A DNA stretch of 35,797 nt from an uncultured Oscillospiraceae bacterium (GCA_949743955.1 CATJVQ010000046.1:1-35797), one strand, 5' to 3'; shown: positions 7,317 through 16,028, counted from the first letter of the stretch. Numbers and translations are program-made. Notes: generated by a model from the sequence alone, not told the origin.

Positions 7317-9002
7317 TCAGCGGGCATTATAGCGCTCTAGGGCGGACTGCTGAATTTCGATGGCCCGCTCAATGTTCAGCCGCTTGAGCTCCTCGAGATA
7401 ACCGCCGAAGGTGGAGTCGATGTCCGTCGTTCCCATGATGGCGGTCAGGCTGTACTCGTCGACATAGGCCTTGACATCGGTCATGATGCGGGCGAATTCG
7501 GCGGATTCCTCCTGTGTCGGGGAGACGGGGGGCATCAGATGAGCGTGCATGTTGGTAGCGGTCCACTTATCCAGTCCGTCGAGCTGCTCGGGGAAGGTGT
7601 AGTAGAGCTCGAGAAAGCGGCGCTCGCTGAAGTACGATCCCGGATAGACCCCGCGGGCATACTTGGACCACGCCTGTCCGATCGGCCAGCCGTCCGGGCT
7701 GTTCGTGACAGCCTCTGTCAGATTGACGACCCCGTTATCGACGGTATAGGAGATCCCCTCGCGGCCGTAGTTATAGGTCTTGCGCCCTTTTTCCGAATAA
7801 CCGTAGTTCAGGAACTGAACAGCGATCTCAGGATTCTTGCACTGGGTGGTGATGCACGCGCCCGCGCCGTCGAACATGTTTAAAAGCGAATTGAACTGCG
7901 GCTCGTCGCCCTTGTTCAGCACAGGATAGGGGGCGGCAACCAGTGTGGCGTCCTCTTTGATAGCGCGCAGCTCGGGGATATACTTGCCCAGGCCGCTCCC
8001 CAGCCAGAGGGAGGTGGCGCCGGTTTTATCCGTGAGGATATTGGAGTCGACTGTCACCTGGTCGAGGGTGGCGATGTTGTTGTCCAGAAGTCCTTCCGCA
8101 TACCACTGGGACATCAGCTTCAAAAAGTCCTTGTAAGCGGCTTCGTTCGCCCCATAGGTGACGTTTCCGTCCTGCAGAAACCACTCCTTGGTGATGCCGT
8201 AGGCGCCGATAAACATGCCGTTGTTAAAGAGATTGAAGACGTCGCCGTTAAAATAACTGAGCGGGAATTCGGCGCCCTTCTCGTTCTTAAAGGCAGTCAG
8301 AACGGTGTGCCAGTCGTCGATAGTCTCAGGGACCTCCAGGCCGAGCTCCTTGAGCCAGTCGCCGCGCAGCACCAGGCCGTAGGTGGTGTTCAGGTAGTCG
8401 TCGAGCTTCATGACCGGGAAGATATAGTAGTTGCCGCTGTCGGTCTTGATCATCTTGTCATAGCTGGGGTTCTCGTCCAGAATGGCCTTCAGGTCGGGAG
8501 CATAGGTGTCCAGCAGGTCGTTGAGCGGGATAATGATTTTGTTATTGATCGCCGCTTCCGGACCTCCGGGATACCCGGGGCTGCGGTTCCAGCCATAGTC
8601 GATGATATCGGGCATATTGCCCGAGGCGACCAGCAGGTTAAACGACTGCTGGGCATCGCCGACAGCGGGTGAAATATACTCCACATGGACGCCGGTCTCC
8701 TCCTCGAGATATTTGGAGAATTCCGTATCGTTTAAGGAGTTGTAGTTGGGAGCCACGTTTGCCCCGTTGAGCTCGATCCAGTACGTAAGCGTGACAGCCG
8801 TATTCATCGGGTAGGATACGCCGGCAGCGGGAGCCTCGGCCGGTTCCGCGCTGGGAGCCGGAGCCTGATCCGCACTGAAAGACGGGGCCGGGGCAGTGTC
8901 GCCGGATACCGGAGCCTCGCCGCCGGAGCAGCCCGCGAAGGCAGTCCCCAAAAGCGCTGCGGACAGCAGTGCGGCAAATACTCTGCGATGGATGCTTGTC
9001 AA
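7317..9002 (-). CDS. lplA: Extracellular sugar-binding lipoprotein (LplA-like)
   Basis: A 561-residue solute-binding component of a carbohydrate ABC importer. The first 25 residues are a lipoprotein signal peptide (basic HRR, hydrophobic stretch, lipobox FAGC with Cys25), followed by a Ser/Pro/Ala-rich linker to about residue 60, so the protein is anchored outside the membrane after processing by Lgt and signal peptidase II. The remainder has the size and style of family-1 LplA/YtcQ binding proteins. I take the TTG at 9002 as the start because AAAGGAGG lies 7 bases upstream. A good promoter (TTGACA-17-TCTATT) lies 70-95 bp upstream. The AraC regulator upstream has the membrane-sensor layout that usually controls such genes. 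No ATPase gene is present, as is common for LplABC systems that share an MsmX-type ATPase. Confidence 0.87.
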   Translation of the reverse strand: MTSIHRRVFAALLSAALLGTAFAGCSGGEAPVSGDTAPAPSFSADQAPAPSAEPAEAPAAGVSYPMNTAVTLTYWIELNGANVAPNYNSLNDTEFSKYLEEETGVHVEYISPAVGDAQQSFNLLVASGNMPDIIDYGWNRSPGYPGGPEAAINNKIIIPLNDLLDTYAPDLKAILDENPSYDKMIKTDSGNYYIFPVMKLDDYLNTTYGLVLRGDWLKELGLEVPETIDDWHTVLTAFKNEKGAEFPLSYFNGDVFNLFNNGMFIGAYGITKEWFLQDGNVTYGANEAAYKDFLKLMSQWYAEGLLDNNIATLDQVTVDSNILTDKTGATSLWLGSGLGKYIPELRAIKEDATLVAAPYPVLNKGDEPQFNSLLNMFDGAGACITTQCKNPEIAVQFLNYGYSEKGRKTYNYGREGISYTVDNGVVNLTEAVTNSPDGWPIGQAWSKYARGVYPGSYFSERRFLELYYTFPEQLDGLDKWTATNMHAHLMPPVSPTQEESAEFARIMTDVKAYVDEYSLTAIMGTTDIDSTFGGYLEELKRLNIERAIEIQQSALERYNAR

Positions 9003-9069
9003 GGTAATGACCTCCTTTTTTGTTTGGGTCTCTGTGGTTATCAGGGTAACATTGCAGTTTCGGAAAGTA

Positions 9070-9098
9070 AATAGACACTATTGGCTGGCCGGTGTCAA
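9070..9098 (-). promoter_or_regulatory. Promoter of the sugar operon (lplA onward)
   Basis: On the minus strand a perfect TTGACA -35 (9093-9098) and TCTATT -10 (9070-9075) are 17 bases apart, downstream of the AraC terminator and upstream of lplA. It is the likely start of the lplA-lplB-reductase-GH2-larA-kinase transcript. Confidence 0.6.
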
Positions 9099-9147
9099 AA
9101 ATTGTGGTCATTTCTGATAAAACAGCGCCATCATGTGTGCAGACGGT

Positions 9148-9200
9148 ATACAAAAAGCTCCCGCGGCGGATAGTCCGGATTCATCGCCTCAGGGAGCTTT
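9148..9200 (-). terminator. Terminator of the AraC-type regulator gene
   Basis: AAAGCTCCC and GGGAGCTTT (9154-9162 and 9192-9200) form a stem with additional inner pairing (GGCG/CGCC). On the minus strand it ends in GGGAGCTTTTTG, a run of five T, as expected of an intrinsic terminator about 55 bp after the stop codon. Confidence 0.75.
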
Positions 9201-9253
9201 CTGCTATGTTGTTTGGATTTTGTCGGTCGGGTTTTGGTCCTGTCGCATCCGTC

Positions 9254-11584
9254 TTAGGGCTCCCGAGGCGGCGTGTTCCCGCCCGCCGAGGAAGTCTGCG
9301 TCTCCAGCGCCGCGCGCAGGCGGCCCGGCGAGGTTCCCTCCACCTTTTTGAATACCCGCTGAAAAGTTCGGACATTGGAGAATCCTGTCATTTGGGCCAC
9401 CAGCTCCTGGGTCGCATCGGTAGAGAGCATCAGCTCCTTTGCGCGGCAAATCCGCGCCTGATTGATAAAGTCCAGGATACTGCACCCCATTTCCTGCTTG
9501 AATACTTTTGAAATATAGTAGGGGGATTTATCCAGCTGCAGTGCAATGGAGGAAATACAGAGCTCCGGGTCGGTGTACTGCTTCCTGATGATCTGCTTGA
9601 TCTCAGCGCCGAGAGTGGGCATATTCCTGCCGGACGATTCTGCGCGGTCCCGGATGATGCCGAGAATCAGCGCCTCGAGCGGTTCCTTTGCCTCCTTTAA
9701 GGTCCGGCAGTGCTGTAAGCGGGCGAGCTCCCCGCTGTACCGCTCCAGACTGGCGCTGCGCCCCTCCTGGTTGGAGGTCAGTGTCTGCAGAATATTGGAG
9801 GCTAGGATAAAGGGGATGGAGGATGTCAGATCCCGCGGGTGGGCGGCCAGATGATCTAAGAGCTGGCTCATTGTCCGGAGGGCTTCCTCCTTGTTGCCGG
9901 TCTGGAGGTGGTTCACCAGCTTGTGTTCCTCGTCGTATGGATAGAACAGGCGGGCGGGGATTTCCTCCGGGACATCCTCATAGAAGACAGGGGCGCTGTT
10001 TGTGTCGGCAAAATAATCGAGCGCGCTGAGCGCCTGCGTATAGCCGCGGTGAATGTCCTCCAGCCGGTGAGGCCCAGCCACGGCGGCCCTCATCCGGATA
10101 TGCAGCTTTTCACCGGCCAGGTCCAAGATCTCCTCCAGCTTGGCGGACAGCCGGGGCCGGTACTCCCGCCGTTCGCCGGCGCAGAGGACACAGACCATCC
10201 GTTCCTCCAGCGAAATGGGATAGACAGCGCCTAACTGGCCGAGCAGTTCCCCAGCCACATTGGCGGCGGCGTACCAGGCCAGGGCATCGACCTCGTTTTT
10301 GCGCCCTCTGCTCCAATAGTCCAGCCCGGCAGGTTCAAAATGGAAAACGATGATGTCAAATTCGCCCTCAGAGAACCGCGCTCCAAACAGTTCCTTTTCC
10401 AGATCCGGATTGCGGGTACAGTCGCCGCCCTCCAAGAGGGAGATGAGCAGATTGGCGCGCAGGATGCCCGCCTGCCGGTCGAGCTTGAGTTCCGCCTCCT
10501 GTTTCCCCTGCAGTGTGCTGGAGAGGACCTGCTGAATCAGGTGGTATTCGTTTTCTCTGTGCCCGGTATCAACGTGAAACTGGCTGCGGATAAACTGGGT
10601 GATCTCCCGCAGAATATTGTAGTCGCGCTGAATGAAATAGGCGGAGAGCAGCCCCATCCCCAGCATGCAGAGGATAATTTCCCCTGCCATAATCGCGCGG
10701 ATGAACGCGGCCTTTTCCCAGTACACCTTTTCCGGGGTAACCGTGATGTATTTCCATTGCCCGTTGGTGGAGGTGATGTATGAAATGATCTCTTCCCCCT
10801 CGCTGCTGTCGCAGGAGACGATACCGTATTCATCGGGCATGTCCGGGAGCACTGTGGGGTCAAACGGGGTCTCCGGCTTGCTTTGCGCAACCACCCGGTT
10901 GTTCTGATCCAGCAGAACCAGGTTATAATCGTCCTTGGCATATTGCCGGATATCGCTGAAATTCATCATAATCACGATATTCGCCACCTTGTCGTGGGAA
11001 GAGACAGGCGGGATCGTGCGCACCAGCGCGAGCTCCAGCGGGGCGTGGGCGGAGGATGAAAAATAGGGGAGCGGGTGATAGGATCCATAGTGCGTTTTAG
11101 AAAGGATCTCTGCCCATTCCTCATAGGATAACTGCCCTTCCGCGATATAGCTGTCATAGTACAGGCGGGAGCTATATGCCGTGCCCGGAATCAGAATCCG
11201 ATCCGAATTCCCCAGATAGATATAATAATATCGGAAGAGAAACTGGCTCGATCGATTGTTGCTCAGACTTTGCGCCGCCTGATAGAGGGTGTAATAAAAA
11301 CGGGGCTCCCCGGGCTCCATGCGGCTGATGGATTGAATCTGCGGAGAAGACAGAATATCAATGCTCAGATCGTCCGCCGCCTTCAAAGCCATGTCGAGAT
11401 TGTTGCGGATGTTGGTGAGGACAAGCCGGTTGGCACGGTTGATCTCCGTATCGATCATATTGCGGGCGACAACATATACCCCGCCTGTGAGGAGCGCGTT
11501 TAGAAATGTGAGAAGCAGGTAGGAGAGAATCCAGCTGTAGATAACGCTGTGTGAGCGATCTGCATTTTTATTGATCTTCTTCAT
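9254..11584 (-). CDS. Membrane-anchored AraC-family regulator with extracellular sensor
   Basis: A 776-residue one-component sensor-regulator of the kind found beside LplABC sugar importers. An N-terminal membrane helix (about 17-40) leads into an extracellular Cache-like sensor (about 41-295), a second membrane helix follows (about 300-320, IRAIMAGEIILCMLGMGLLSAYF), then a cytoplasmic linker and a C-terminal AraC DNA-binding domain (about 670-770) with two helix-turn-helix motifs (LCISSIALQLDKSPYYISKVF and TQELVAQMTGFSNVRTFQRVFK). AAGGAGG precedes the ATG at 11584. It probably binds an extracellular saccharide, directly or through the LplA lipoprotein, and activates the operon beginning at lplA 250 bp downstream. 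The gene ends at its own terminator, so it is a separate transcript. It appears intact although several of its presumed target genes are broken. Confidence 0.88.
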   Translation of the reverse strand: MKKINKNADRSHSVIYSWILSYLLLTFLNALLTGGVYVVARNMIDTEINRANRLVLTNIRNNLDMALKAADDLSIDILSSPQIQSISRMEPGEPRFYYTLYQAAQSLSNNRSSQFLFRYYYIYLGNSDRILIPGTAYSSRLYYDSYIAEGQLSYEEWAEILSKTHYGSYHPLPYFSSSAHAPLELALVRTIPPVSSHDKVANIVIMMNFSDIRQYAKDDYNLVLLDQNNRVVAQSKPETPFDPTVLPDMPDEYGIVSCDSSEGEEIISYITSTNGQWKYITVTPEKVYWEKAAFIRAIMAGEIILCMLGMGLLSAYFIQRDYNILREITQFIRSQFHVDTGHRENEYHLIQQVLSSTLQGKQEAELKLDRQAGILRANLLISLLEGGDCTRNPDLEKELFGARFSEGEFDIIVFHFEPAGLDYWSRGRKNEVDALAWYAAANVAGELLGQLGAVYPISLEERMVCVLCAGERREYRPRLSAKLEEILDLAGEKLHIRMRAAVAGPHRLEDIHRGYTQALSALDYFADTNSAPVFYEDVPEEIPARLFYPYDEEHKLVNHLQTGNKEEALRTMSQLLDHLAAHPRDLTSSIPFILASNILQTLTSNQEGRSASLERYSGELARLQHCRTLKEAKEPLEALILGIIRDRAESSGRNMPTLGAEIKQIIRKQYTDPELCISSIALQLDKSPYYISKVFKQEMGCSILDFINQARICRAKELMLSTDATQELVAQMTGFSNVRTFQRVFKKVEGTSPGRLRAALETQTSSAGGNTPPREP

Positions 11585-11917
11585 GGGTAGCCTCCTTCTC
11601 AGGAATTCTCCGGTAATCTAACAGATGAGATGTCCCGGCAGTACCGGATTTCAAACACGCCTGCCATATGGATTCAGGAAATCAGAGAAAGTCGGATCAT
11701 GTAAATAATATAGCTTAAGTTGAATTTAAATATTAATTTTTACATATAAAATCATGTATTTACTTATACTATCAGGTTTTCTTTCTCTAAACATTATACG
11801 CCTTTTTATTTTGAAAGTAAATAGCTCATAATTTGCATAAGATATCATGAATAAAGAATTTATGACCAAAACTTTTGTGTATAATATCAAAAAATAATAT
11901 ACTTTTAGGAGAGATAA

Positions 11918-12082
11918 ATGCGCCTTTTCCGAGAGGAGAGGATCCACGATTATCCAGGCGGATTTCTGATTTCGGGCCCCCTCTCCTGTGGTTCACAGCA
12001 TTTGCAGAGACAGGGAGTCCTTCCTGCACAGATCTTGACAAGGGGGAGAGAAATGTGTATCGTAAACGGTGGACACCACTGA
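11918..12082 (+). CDS. Possible 54-residue leader ORF
   Basis: An ATG preceded by TAGGAGAG with 6-base spacing opens a frame of 54 codons that ends in TGA 21 bp before the M24 start. The predicted peptide begins MRLFREERIHDY, has no recognisable domain, signal peptide or membrane segment, and its codon use does not stand out. The M24 promoter lies inside its 3' half. It may be a chance frame; support is only the ribosome site and the preceding AT-rich promoter-like region. Confidence 0.2.
   Translation: MRLFREERIHDYPGGFLISGPLSCGSQHLQRQGVLPAQILTRGREMCIVNGGHH
12035..12063 (+). promoter_or_regulatory. Promoter of the M24 peptidase genes
   Basis: TTGACA (12035-12040) and TATCGT (12058-12063) are 17 bases apart, placing a start site about 35 bases before the TTG start codon of the first M24 gene. 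Confidence 0.55.
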
Positions 12083-12103
12083 AAAAACAGGAGGCGGAAG
12101 GTT

Positions 12104-13180
12104 TTGAACAACGAACGGGAAGAGTTCCTGCTGGGCTGGATGGAGTCACAGCAGATAGATGGATTTTTCATCGCGGGGAAGGAAAATGTGCGCTACATCA
12201 GCGGCTACACCAGCGCGGACGCGTACCTGCTTGTGACGAAGGAAAAGCAGTATATCATCACGGATCCGCGCTACACCGAGCAGGCTGCGGCGGAGTGCCC
12301 GGACTATGAGGTCATCGTCTGGCGCAAGCCGGGCAAGACGGTGGGCGACGCAGTGGGCGCGCTCGCCGAACGCCATGCGCTGAAAACGATCGCGTTTGAG
12401 CCGGAGCGGATGAACTATACCTGGCACCAGGATTTTCTGCGCGCGGTGAAGGCGGAGCTTGTCCCGGCCCCGGGCGTGATTGAAGGGCGGCGCGCGGTGA
12501 AGAATGCGAGGGAGATTGCGTGCCTGCGCGCGGCGTGCGACATCTCGTGCCGGGCGTTCGAGCGGCTGCTTTCGGATATCCGCGTGGGCGTGACAGAGAA
12601 GGAGCTCGCGGCCCGCCTTTCCTTATATATGGTGCTCGAGGGGGCCGATACCCAGCCCTACGGCAACATCCTGATTTCCGGCCCGCGCACGTCCCTGCTG
12701 CACGGCATCCCGTCTGACCGCGCGCTGCGGTACGGCGACCCGGTCCTCATGGACTTCGGCTGCCAGTATGACGGCTACCTCTCCGATATGACGCGCACTG
12801 TCTTTGTCGGCCGGGCGGACGAGCGGCAGCGTGAGGTTTACGCGCTCGAGCGGCGGATGGTGGAGGAGTCTGCCGCGCTGATGAAGGCGGGCGCCTCCTC
12901 GAAGGCTGTTTACGAGGCGTCGACCGCCGCTATCCAGGGGACAGAGTATTTCGACTACCATTACAGCGGCATTGGCCACGGGATCGGAATGTTCGTGCAT
13001 GAAGTACCCTTCCTCGGCCCGAACAGCAGCGCCGTGCTCGAGGCGGGCAATGTTGTGACCATTGAGCCGGGCATCTACATTCCCGGCTGGGGCGGTGTCC
13101 GCATTGAGGATCAGCTTCTCATCACGCCGGACGGGAACGAGAACCTCATCCACACCACACACGATCTGATTGAACTTTGA
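12104..13180 (+). CDS. M24 family Xaa-Pro peptidase (first of two)
   Basis: A 358-residue cytosolic metallopeptidase of the pita-bread fold, PepQ/PepP type, which removes residues ahead of proline or cleaves Xaa-Pro dipeptides. Residues 1-130 form the creatinase-like N-terminal domain and 135-355 the catalytic domain. All five dinuclear metal ligands are visible: D217 and D228 (MDFGCQYDGYLSDMTRT), H292 (GIGHGIGMFVHE), E321 (TIEPGIY) and E335 (RIEDQ); H200 in SLLHG and H299 are also typical. The TTG start is chosen because GGAGG lies about 8 bases upstream and the N-terminus aligns with family length. A second, related M24 gene follows 17 bp downstream, so they form an operon. Whether it is a dipeptidase or an aminopeptidase cannot be decided from sequence. 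Confidence 0.9.
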   Translation: MNNEREEFLLGWMESQQIDGFFIAGKENVRYISGYTSADAYLLVTKEKQYIITDPRYTEQAAAECPDYEVIVWRKPGKTVGDAVGALAERHALKTIAFEPERMNYTWHQDFLRAVKAELVPAPGVIEGRRAVKNAREIACLRAACDISCRAFERLLSDIRVGVTEKELAARLSLYMVLEGADTQPYGNILISGPRTSLLHGIPSDRALRYGDPVLMDFGCQYDGYLSDMTRTVFVGRADERQREVYALERRMVEESAALMKAGASSKAVYEASTAAIQGTEYFDYHYSGIGHGIGMFVHEVPFLGPNSSAVLEAGNVVTIEPGIYIPGWGGVRIEDQLLITPDGNENLIHTTHDLIEL

Positions 13181-13197
13181 GAAAGAGGCGTTAAGAC

Positions 13198-14277
13198 ATG
13201 ATGAATCAGAAACGGTTGGAACGGGTGCTCGAAAACCTGCGCGCACAGGACCTTGGGCAGATGGTGATCACCGATCCAGCGAGCATCTTCTATCTTACCG
13301 GGCGCTTTATCGAACCGGGCGAGCGGCTTCTGGCTTTGATTTTAAATACTTCAGGTAAAAACAGTATCTTAATCAACAATCTATTTACAGTTCCGGAGGA
13401 TCTGGGCGTTGTGAAGGTGCGTTTCGACGATACTGATGACAGTGTCCGGCTTCTGGCGTCATGTATTGAGGCAGGGGGACGCCTGGGGGTGGATAAAAAC
13501 ATGCCGGCGCGCTTCCTGCTGCCGCTGATGGAGATGGGGGCGGCCGCAGGGTACGAGCTTTCGTCCGCATGTGTGGACGGCGCGCGCGCCTGCAAGGACG
13601 AGGCCGAGCGCGCGCTGATGCGAGAGGCGTCGCGCCTGAACGACGAGGGCATGGCGGTGTTTTCGCAGTGGGCGCGCCCGGGGATCACCGAGCGGGAGAT
13701 GGCCGCGCACATCGAGGAGACCTACTGTTCCCTGGGGGCGGACGGCTGCTCCTTTACACCGCTGGTGGGCTTCGGAGCGAACGCTGCTATTGGCCACCAC
13801 GAACCGGACGACACGCCGCTCGCCGAGGGGGACTGCGTCCTGCTGGACGTCGGCTGCAAAAAGGACGGCTACTGCGCCGACATGACGCGGACCTTCTTCT
13901 TCCGCCGCATGGGGGAGAAGCAGCGCGAGGTATACGATATCGTCCGGCGGGCGAACGCGGCGGCGGAGGCGGCGGTGCATCCGGGTGCGCTCTTCAGTGA
14001 AATTGACCGTGCGGCGAGGAGCGTCATCGAGGAGGCCGGGTATGGAGAGTACTTCACCCACCGGCTGGGGCACTCCATCGGCATTGAGGTCCACGAGCCG
14101 GGCGATGTCTCGAGTGTCCACCACGAACCGGTGCGCCCGGGGATGGTCTTCTCGATTGAGCCGGGCATATACCTGCCTGGGGAGTTCGGCGTGCGCATCG
14201 AGGATCTTGTGCTCGTCACCGAGGACGGATGCGAAATCCTCAACCGCTTCTCCAAGGAGCCGCAGATTTTGGGGTGA
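13198..14277 (+). CDS. M24 family Xaa-Pro peptidase (second of two)
   Basis: A 359-residue paralogue of the preceding gene, with catalytic ligands at identical positions: D217 and D228 (LDVGCKKDGYCADMTRT), H292 (RLGHSIGIEVHEPG), E321 (SIEPGIYLPG) and E335 (RIEDL). The N-terminal domains of the two proteins differ more than the catalytic halves, and this one has GHHEPDD where its neighbour has SLLHGIPSD in the substrate-side loop, which suggests they split substrate range rather than being a recent duplicate. The ATG at 13198 follows GAAAGAGG. The 17-bp gap to the first gene implies one transcript from the promoter at 12035. A membrane ferredoxin gene follows 59 bp later with no clear terminator between. 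Confidence 0.9.
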   Translation: MMNQKRLERVLENLRAQDLGQMVITDPASIFYLTGRFIEPGERLLALILNTSGKNSILINNLFTVPEDLGVVKVRFDDTDDSVRLLASCIEAGGRLGVDKNMPARFLLPLMEMGAAAGYELSSACVDGARACKDEAERALMREASRLNDEGMAVFSQWARPGITEREMAAHIEETYCSLGADGCSFTPLVGFGANAAIGHHEPDDTPLAEGDCVLLDVGCKKDGYCADMTRTFFFRRMGEKQREVYDIVRRANAAAEAAVHPGALFSEIDRAARSVIEEAGYGEYFTHRLGHSIGIEVHEPGDVSSVHHEPVRPGMVFSIEPGIYLPGEFGVRIEDLVLVTEDGCEILNRFSKEPQILG

Positions 14278-14336
14278 CGCGGCAGCTCTCCGGAATCTGG
14301 CGGGGAAACTGAGATCCGGATTCGGGAGGGGAGAAC

Positions 14337-15155
14337 GTGAAAAAATACTTTCTGCCGGCAGCTATGCTGGCCCTGTTTGAAGCGGTCGCGGTGACGCTGT
14401 GGATAACAAAGGATAATCTTTTCTATTTATTCAATTTCAGCTATATCGGCCTGTCTGTTTCTCTGGGGGTATTCCTTTTTATCAGAAAATACAGGTATGC
14501 CCGCAGGGCTGCGCAGCTTTTGGTCGGGCCTTACATGCTGGTTTATCTGGGCATTATCTGTGGCGAAAACATGCAGATTGAGGGGTTCTGGTATTATCTT
14601 TTCACCGGCGTCTTTGAAGCTGCAACCATCCACTATGCGGTTGCGAAGATTTTCGGACCGCTGTTTTTCGGCAGGGGCTGGTGCGGCTATGCTTGCTGGA
14701 CAGCGATGGTGCTTGACTTCCTTCCACACAGGATCCCGGAGACGCCGGAAAAAAGGATCGGCTGGATACGGTACTTCACATTCGCGGTTTCTTTTCTGTT
14801 TGTTTGTGCGCTGTTCCTCGCGCATATCGGCGGCATTGAGAGAATCATGTTCTGGGCCTTTATCATAGGAAATGTCCTGTATTACGCAGTTGGGATCACA
14901 TTGGCTTTCGCCTTTAAGGATAACCGCGCGTTCTGCAAATACATATGCCCCATCACAGTATTCCTCAAACCCATGAGCTATTTTTCCCTGCTCCGGATAA
15001 AATGCGATAAGAGTAAATGCGTATCCTGCGGCAAGTGCAGAAGGGTGTGTCCGATGGGGGTGGACGTTACGGACAATTCCCGCAGCCGGAAGAACGGCAC
15101 AGAGTGCATCCTCTGCTTTGAGTGCTCTAAGAACTGCCCAACGGACGCGTTATAA
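14337..15155 (+). CDS. NapH-like membrane protein with two 4Fe-4S clusters
   Basis: A 272-residue integral membrane iron-sulfur protein of the NapH/NosR/YccM group, which moves electrons between the quinone or menaquinol side and a redox partner. Four or five membrane helices span residues 5-195. Two membrane-proximal Cys pairs typical of this group are present: GRGWCGYACW (C116, C120) and FCKYICPITVFLKP (C200, C204). The C-terminus is a dicluster ferredoxin domain with C228/C231/C234/C238 and C257/C260/C263/C267 (CVSCGKCRRVCP and CILCFECSKNCP). The GTG start at 14337 follows GGGAGGGGAG. No nap, nos or other partner reductase lies nearby, so the electron acceptor is unknown; association with the M24 genes may be only transcriptional. 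Confidence 0.85.
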   Translation: MKKYFLPAAMLALFEAVAVTLWITKDNLFYLFNFSYIGLSVSLGVFLFIRKYRYARRAAQLLVGPYMLVYLGIICGENMQIEGFWYYLFTGVFEAATIHYAVAKIFGPLFFGRGWCGYACWTAMVLDFLPHRIPETPEKRIGWIRYFTFAVSFLFVCALFLAHIGGIERIMFWAFIIGNVLYYAVGITLAFAFKDNRAFCKYICPITVFLKPMSYFSLLRIKCDKSKCVSCGKCRRVCPMGVDVTDNSRSRKNGTECILCFECSKNCPTDAL

Positions 15156-15216
15156 CGCCCGGCTTCGTTGCAGAATCGGCGAGTCCTTCCATATATTAAA
15201 GTTTGGAAGAGATAAA

Positions 15217-15250
15217 AACCAGCGGTTCAATTTCACCGCTGGTTTTTTTA
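15217..15250 (+). terminator. Intrinsic terminator after the NapH-like gene
   Basis: AACCAGCGGT and ACCGCTGGTT form a perfect 10-bp stem around an 8-base loop, followed by a run of seven T. It ends the M24-M24-NapH transcript and insulates the TetR cassette. Confidence 0.9.
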
Positions 15251-15287
15251 TTTTTACAGGCGTATGGGGAAAGAAAGTATTCCTCAC

Positions 15288-15316
15288 TTGCAAAAGCGTT
15301 GAAGCTATGGTACAAT
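15288..15316 (+). promoter_or_regulatory. Promoter of the TetR-MFS-KTR operon
   Basis: TTGCAA (15288-15293) and TACAAT (15311-15316) are separated by 17 bases. The -10 box lies inside the left arm of a long palindrome, the arrangement expected for repression by the first gene product. Confidence 0.75.
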
Positions 15317-15349
15317 AGTTAATGACCAACAGTCATTAACTATTGTACC
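15309..15349. promoter_or_regulatory. 41-bp palindromic TetR-type operator
   Basis: Two perfect 18-bp arms (15309-15326, GGTACAATAGTTAATGAC, and its exact complement at 15332-15349) surround a 5-base centre CAACA. The left arm contains the -10 box and the right arm ends 20 bases before the tetR start codon. The inner core AATGAC-N5-GTCATT resembles many TetR-family operators. The length could hold two dimers. Autorepression by the adjacent TetR protein is a strong inference. Confidence 0.85.
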
Positions 15350-15368
15350 GAAAAGAGGTGAATGAAAA

Positions 15369-16028
15369 ATGGCACGACCTGTTAAAAAACCGCCGGAGCA
15401 ATGGAGGAAGGAAATCCTGAATGCCGCGCGGGAACTGTTTCTTTCAAAGGGATATGAAGGGACCTCTGTTTCCGACATTATGAAGAGGGTGGGCGGATCG
15501 AAGGGGATGTTTTACCGGTGTTTTGGGAGCAAGGAGGAGGTGATGAGCAGACTGGGGGCTCAGCTTTTTTTTGAAAATAATCCGTTTGAAGCGGTCAGGG
15601 AGAGAAGCGACCTAAACGGTTTACAAAAAATCAGGCTGCTGCTCAAACTGAATCAGGCGGACGCCGAGCGCGACGTTCTGAGCAGGCAGGCGCTCCCGAT
15701 TTTAAAGGATCCGCATATTTTAATGGCGGAGATTGAAGAAAACAGACGCATCCTGACCCCTCTTTGGCTGGAGCTGCTGGAGGAAGGGAAAAGAGACGGA
15801 TCCATTCGGACAGAGTATGAAAAAGAACTGTCCGAGCTTTTGCCGCTCATCAACTTCTGGTTCATGCCGGCGGTATTCCCTGCGTCGGAGGAAGAGCTGC
15901 GCCATAAATACCGGTTTGTAATGGAAGCGCTGGCCTCTATGGGCCTGCCGCTTGCGGACGACGGACTGCGGTCCTTTACGGAAAATCTGATAGCGGAGAT
16001 TGCGGAAAAGAGGGAGGATAAACCGTGA
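15369..16028 (+). CDS. TetR family transcriptional repressor
   Basis: A 219-residue regulator. Residues 12-60 are the TetR DNA-binding domain (RKEILNAARELFLSKGYEGT, then SVSDIMKRVGGSKGMFYRCFGSKEEV). The rest is an all-helical ligand-binding and dimer domain with no close match I can name; the centre carries a Leu-rich acidic helix and a hydrophobic INFWFMPAVFP segment likely lining the pocket. The ATG at 15369 follows AGAGG. It is the first gene of a cassette in which the MFS exporter starts inside its stop codon (GTGA overlap), a typical drug-responsive efflux layout. The 41-bp palindrome over its promoter is the probable operator. The inducer is unknown. Confidence 0.92.
   Translation: MARPVKKPPEQWRKEILNAARELFLSKGYEGTSVSDIMKRVGGSKGMFYRCFGSKEEVMSRLGAQLFFENNPFEAVRERSDLNGLQKIRLLLKLNQADAERDVLSRQALPILKDPHILMAEIEENRRILTPLWLELLEEGKRDGSIRTEYEKELSELLPLINFWFMPAVFPASEEELRHKYRFVMEALASMGLPLADDGLRSFTENLIAEIAEKREDKP

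Larger units (their letters stand above)
11585..12103. other. Divergent intergenic region, AT-rich
   Basis: This 519-bp gap separates the minus-strand AraC gene from the plus-strand M24 genes. Its centre (about 11690-11915) is markedly AT-rich and holds TATAAT-like boxes on the plus strand (TATAAT near 11880) without a convincing -35. The right half contains a small open frame with its own ribosome site (11918-12082) and the M24 promoter. AGGAGAGG (about 11934) and CCTCTCCT (about 11981) can pair to enclose the segment between them. I see no riboswitch or T-box signature. Confidence 0.5.
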
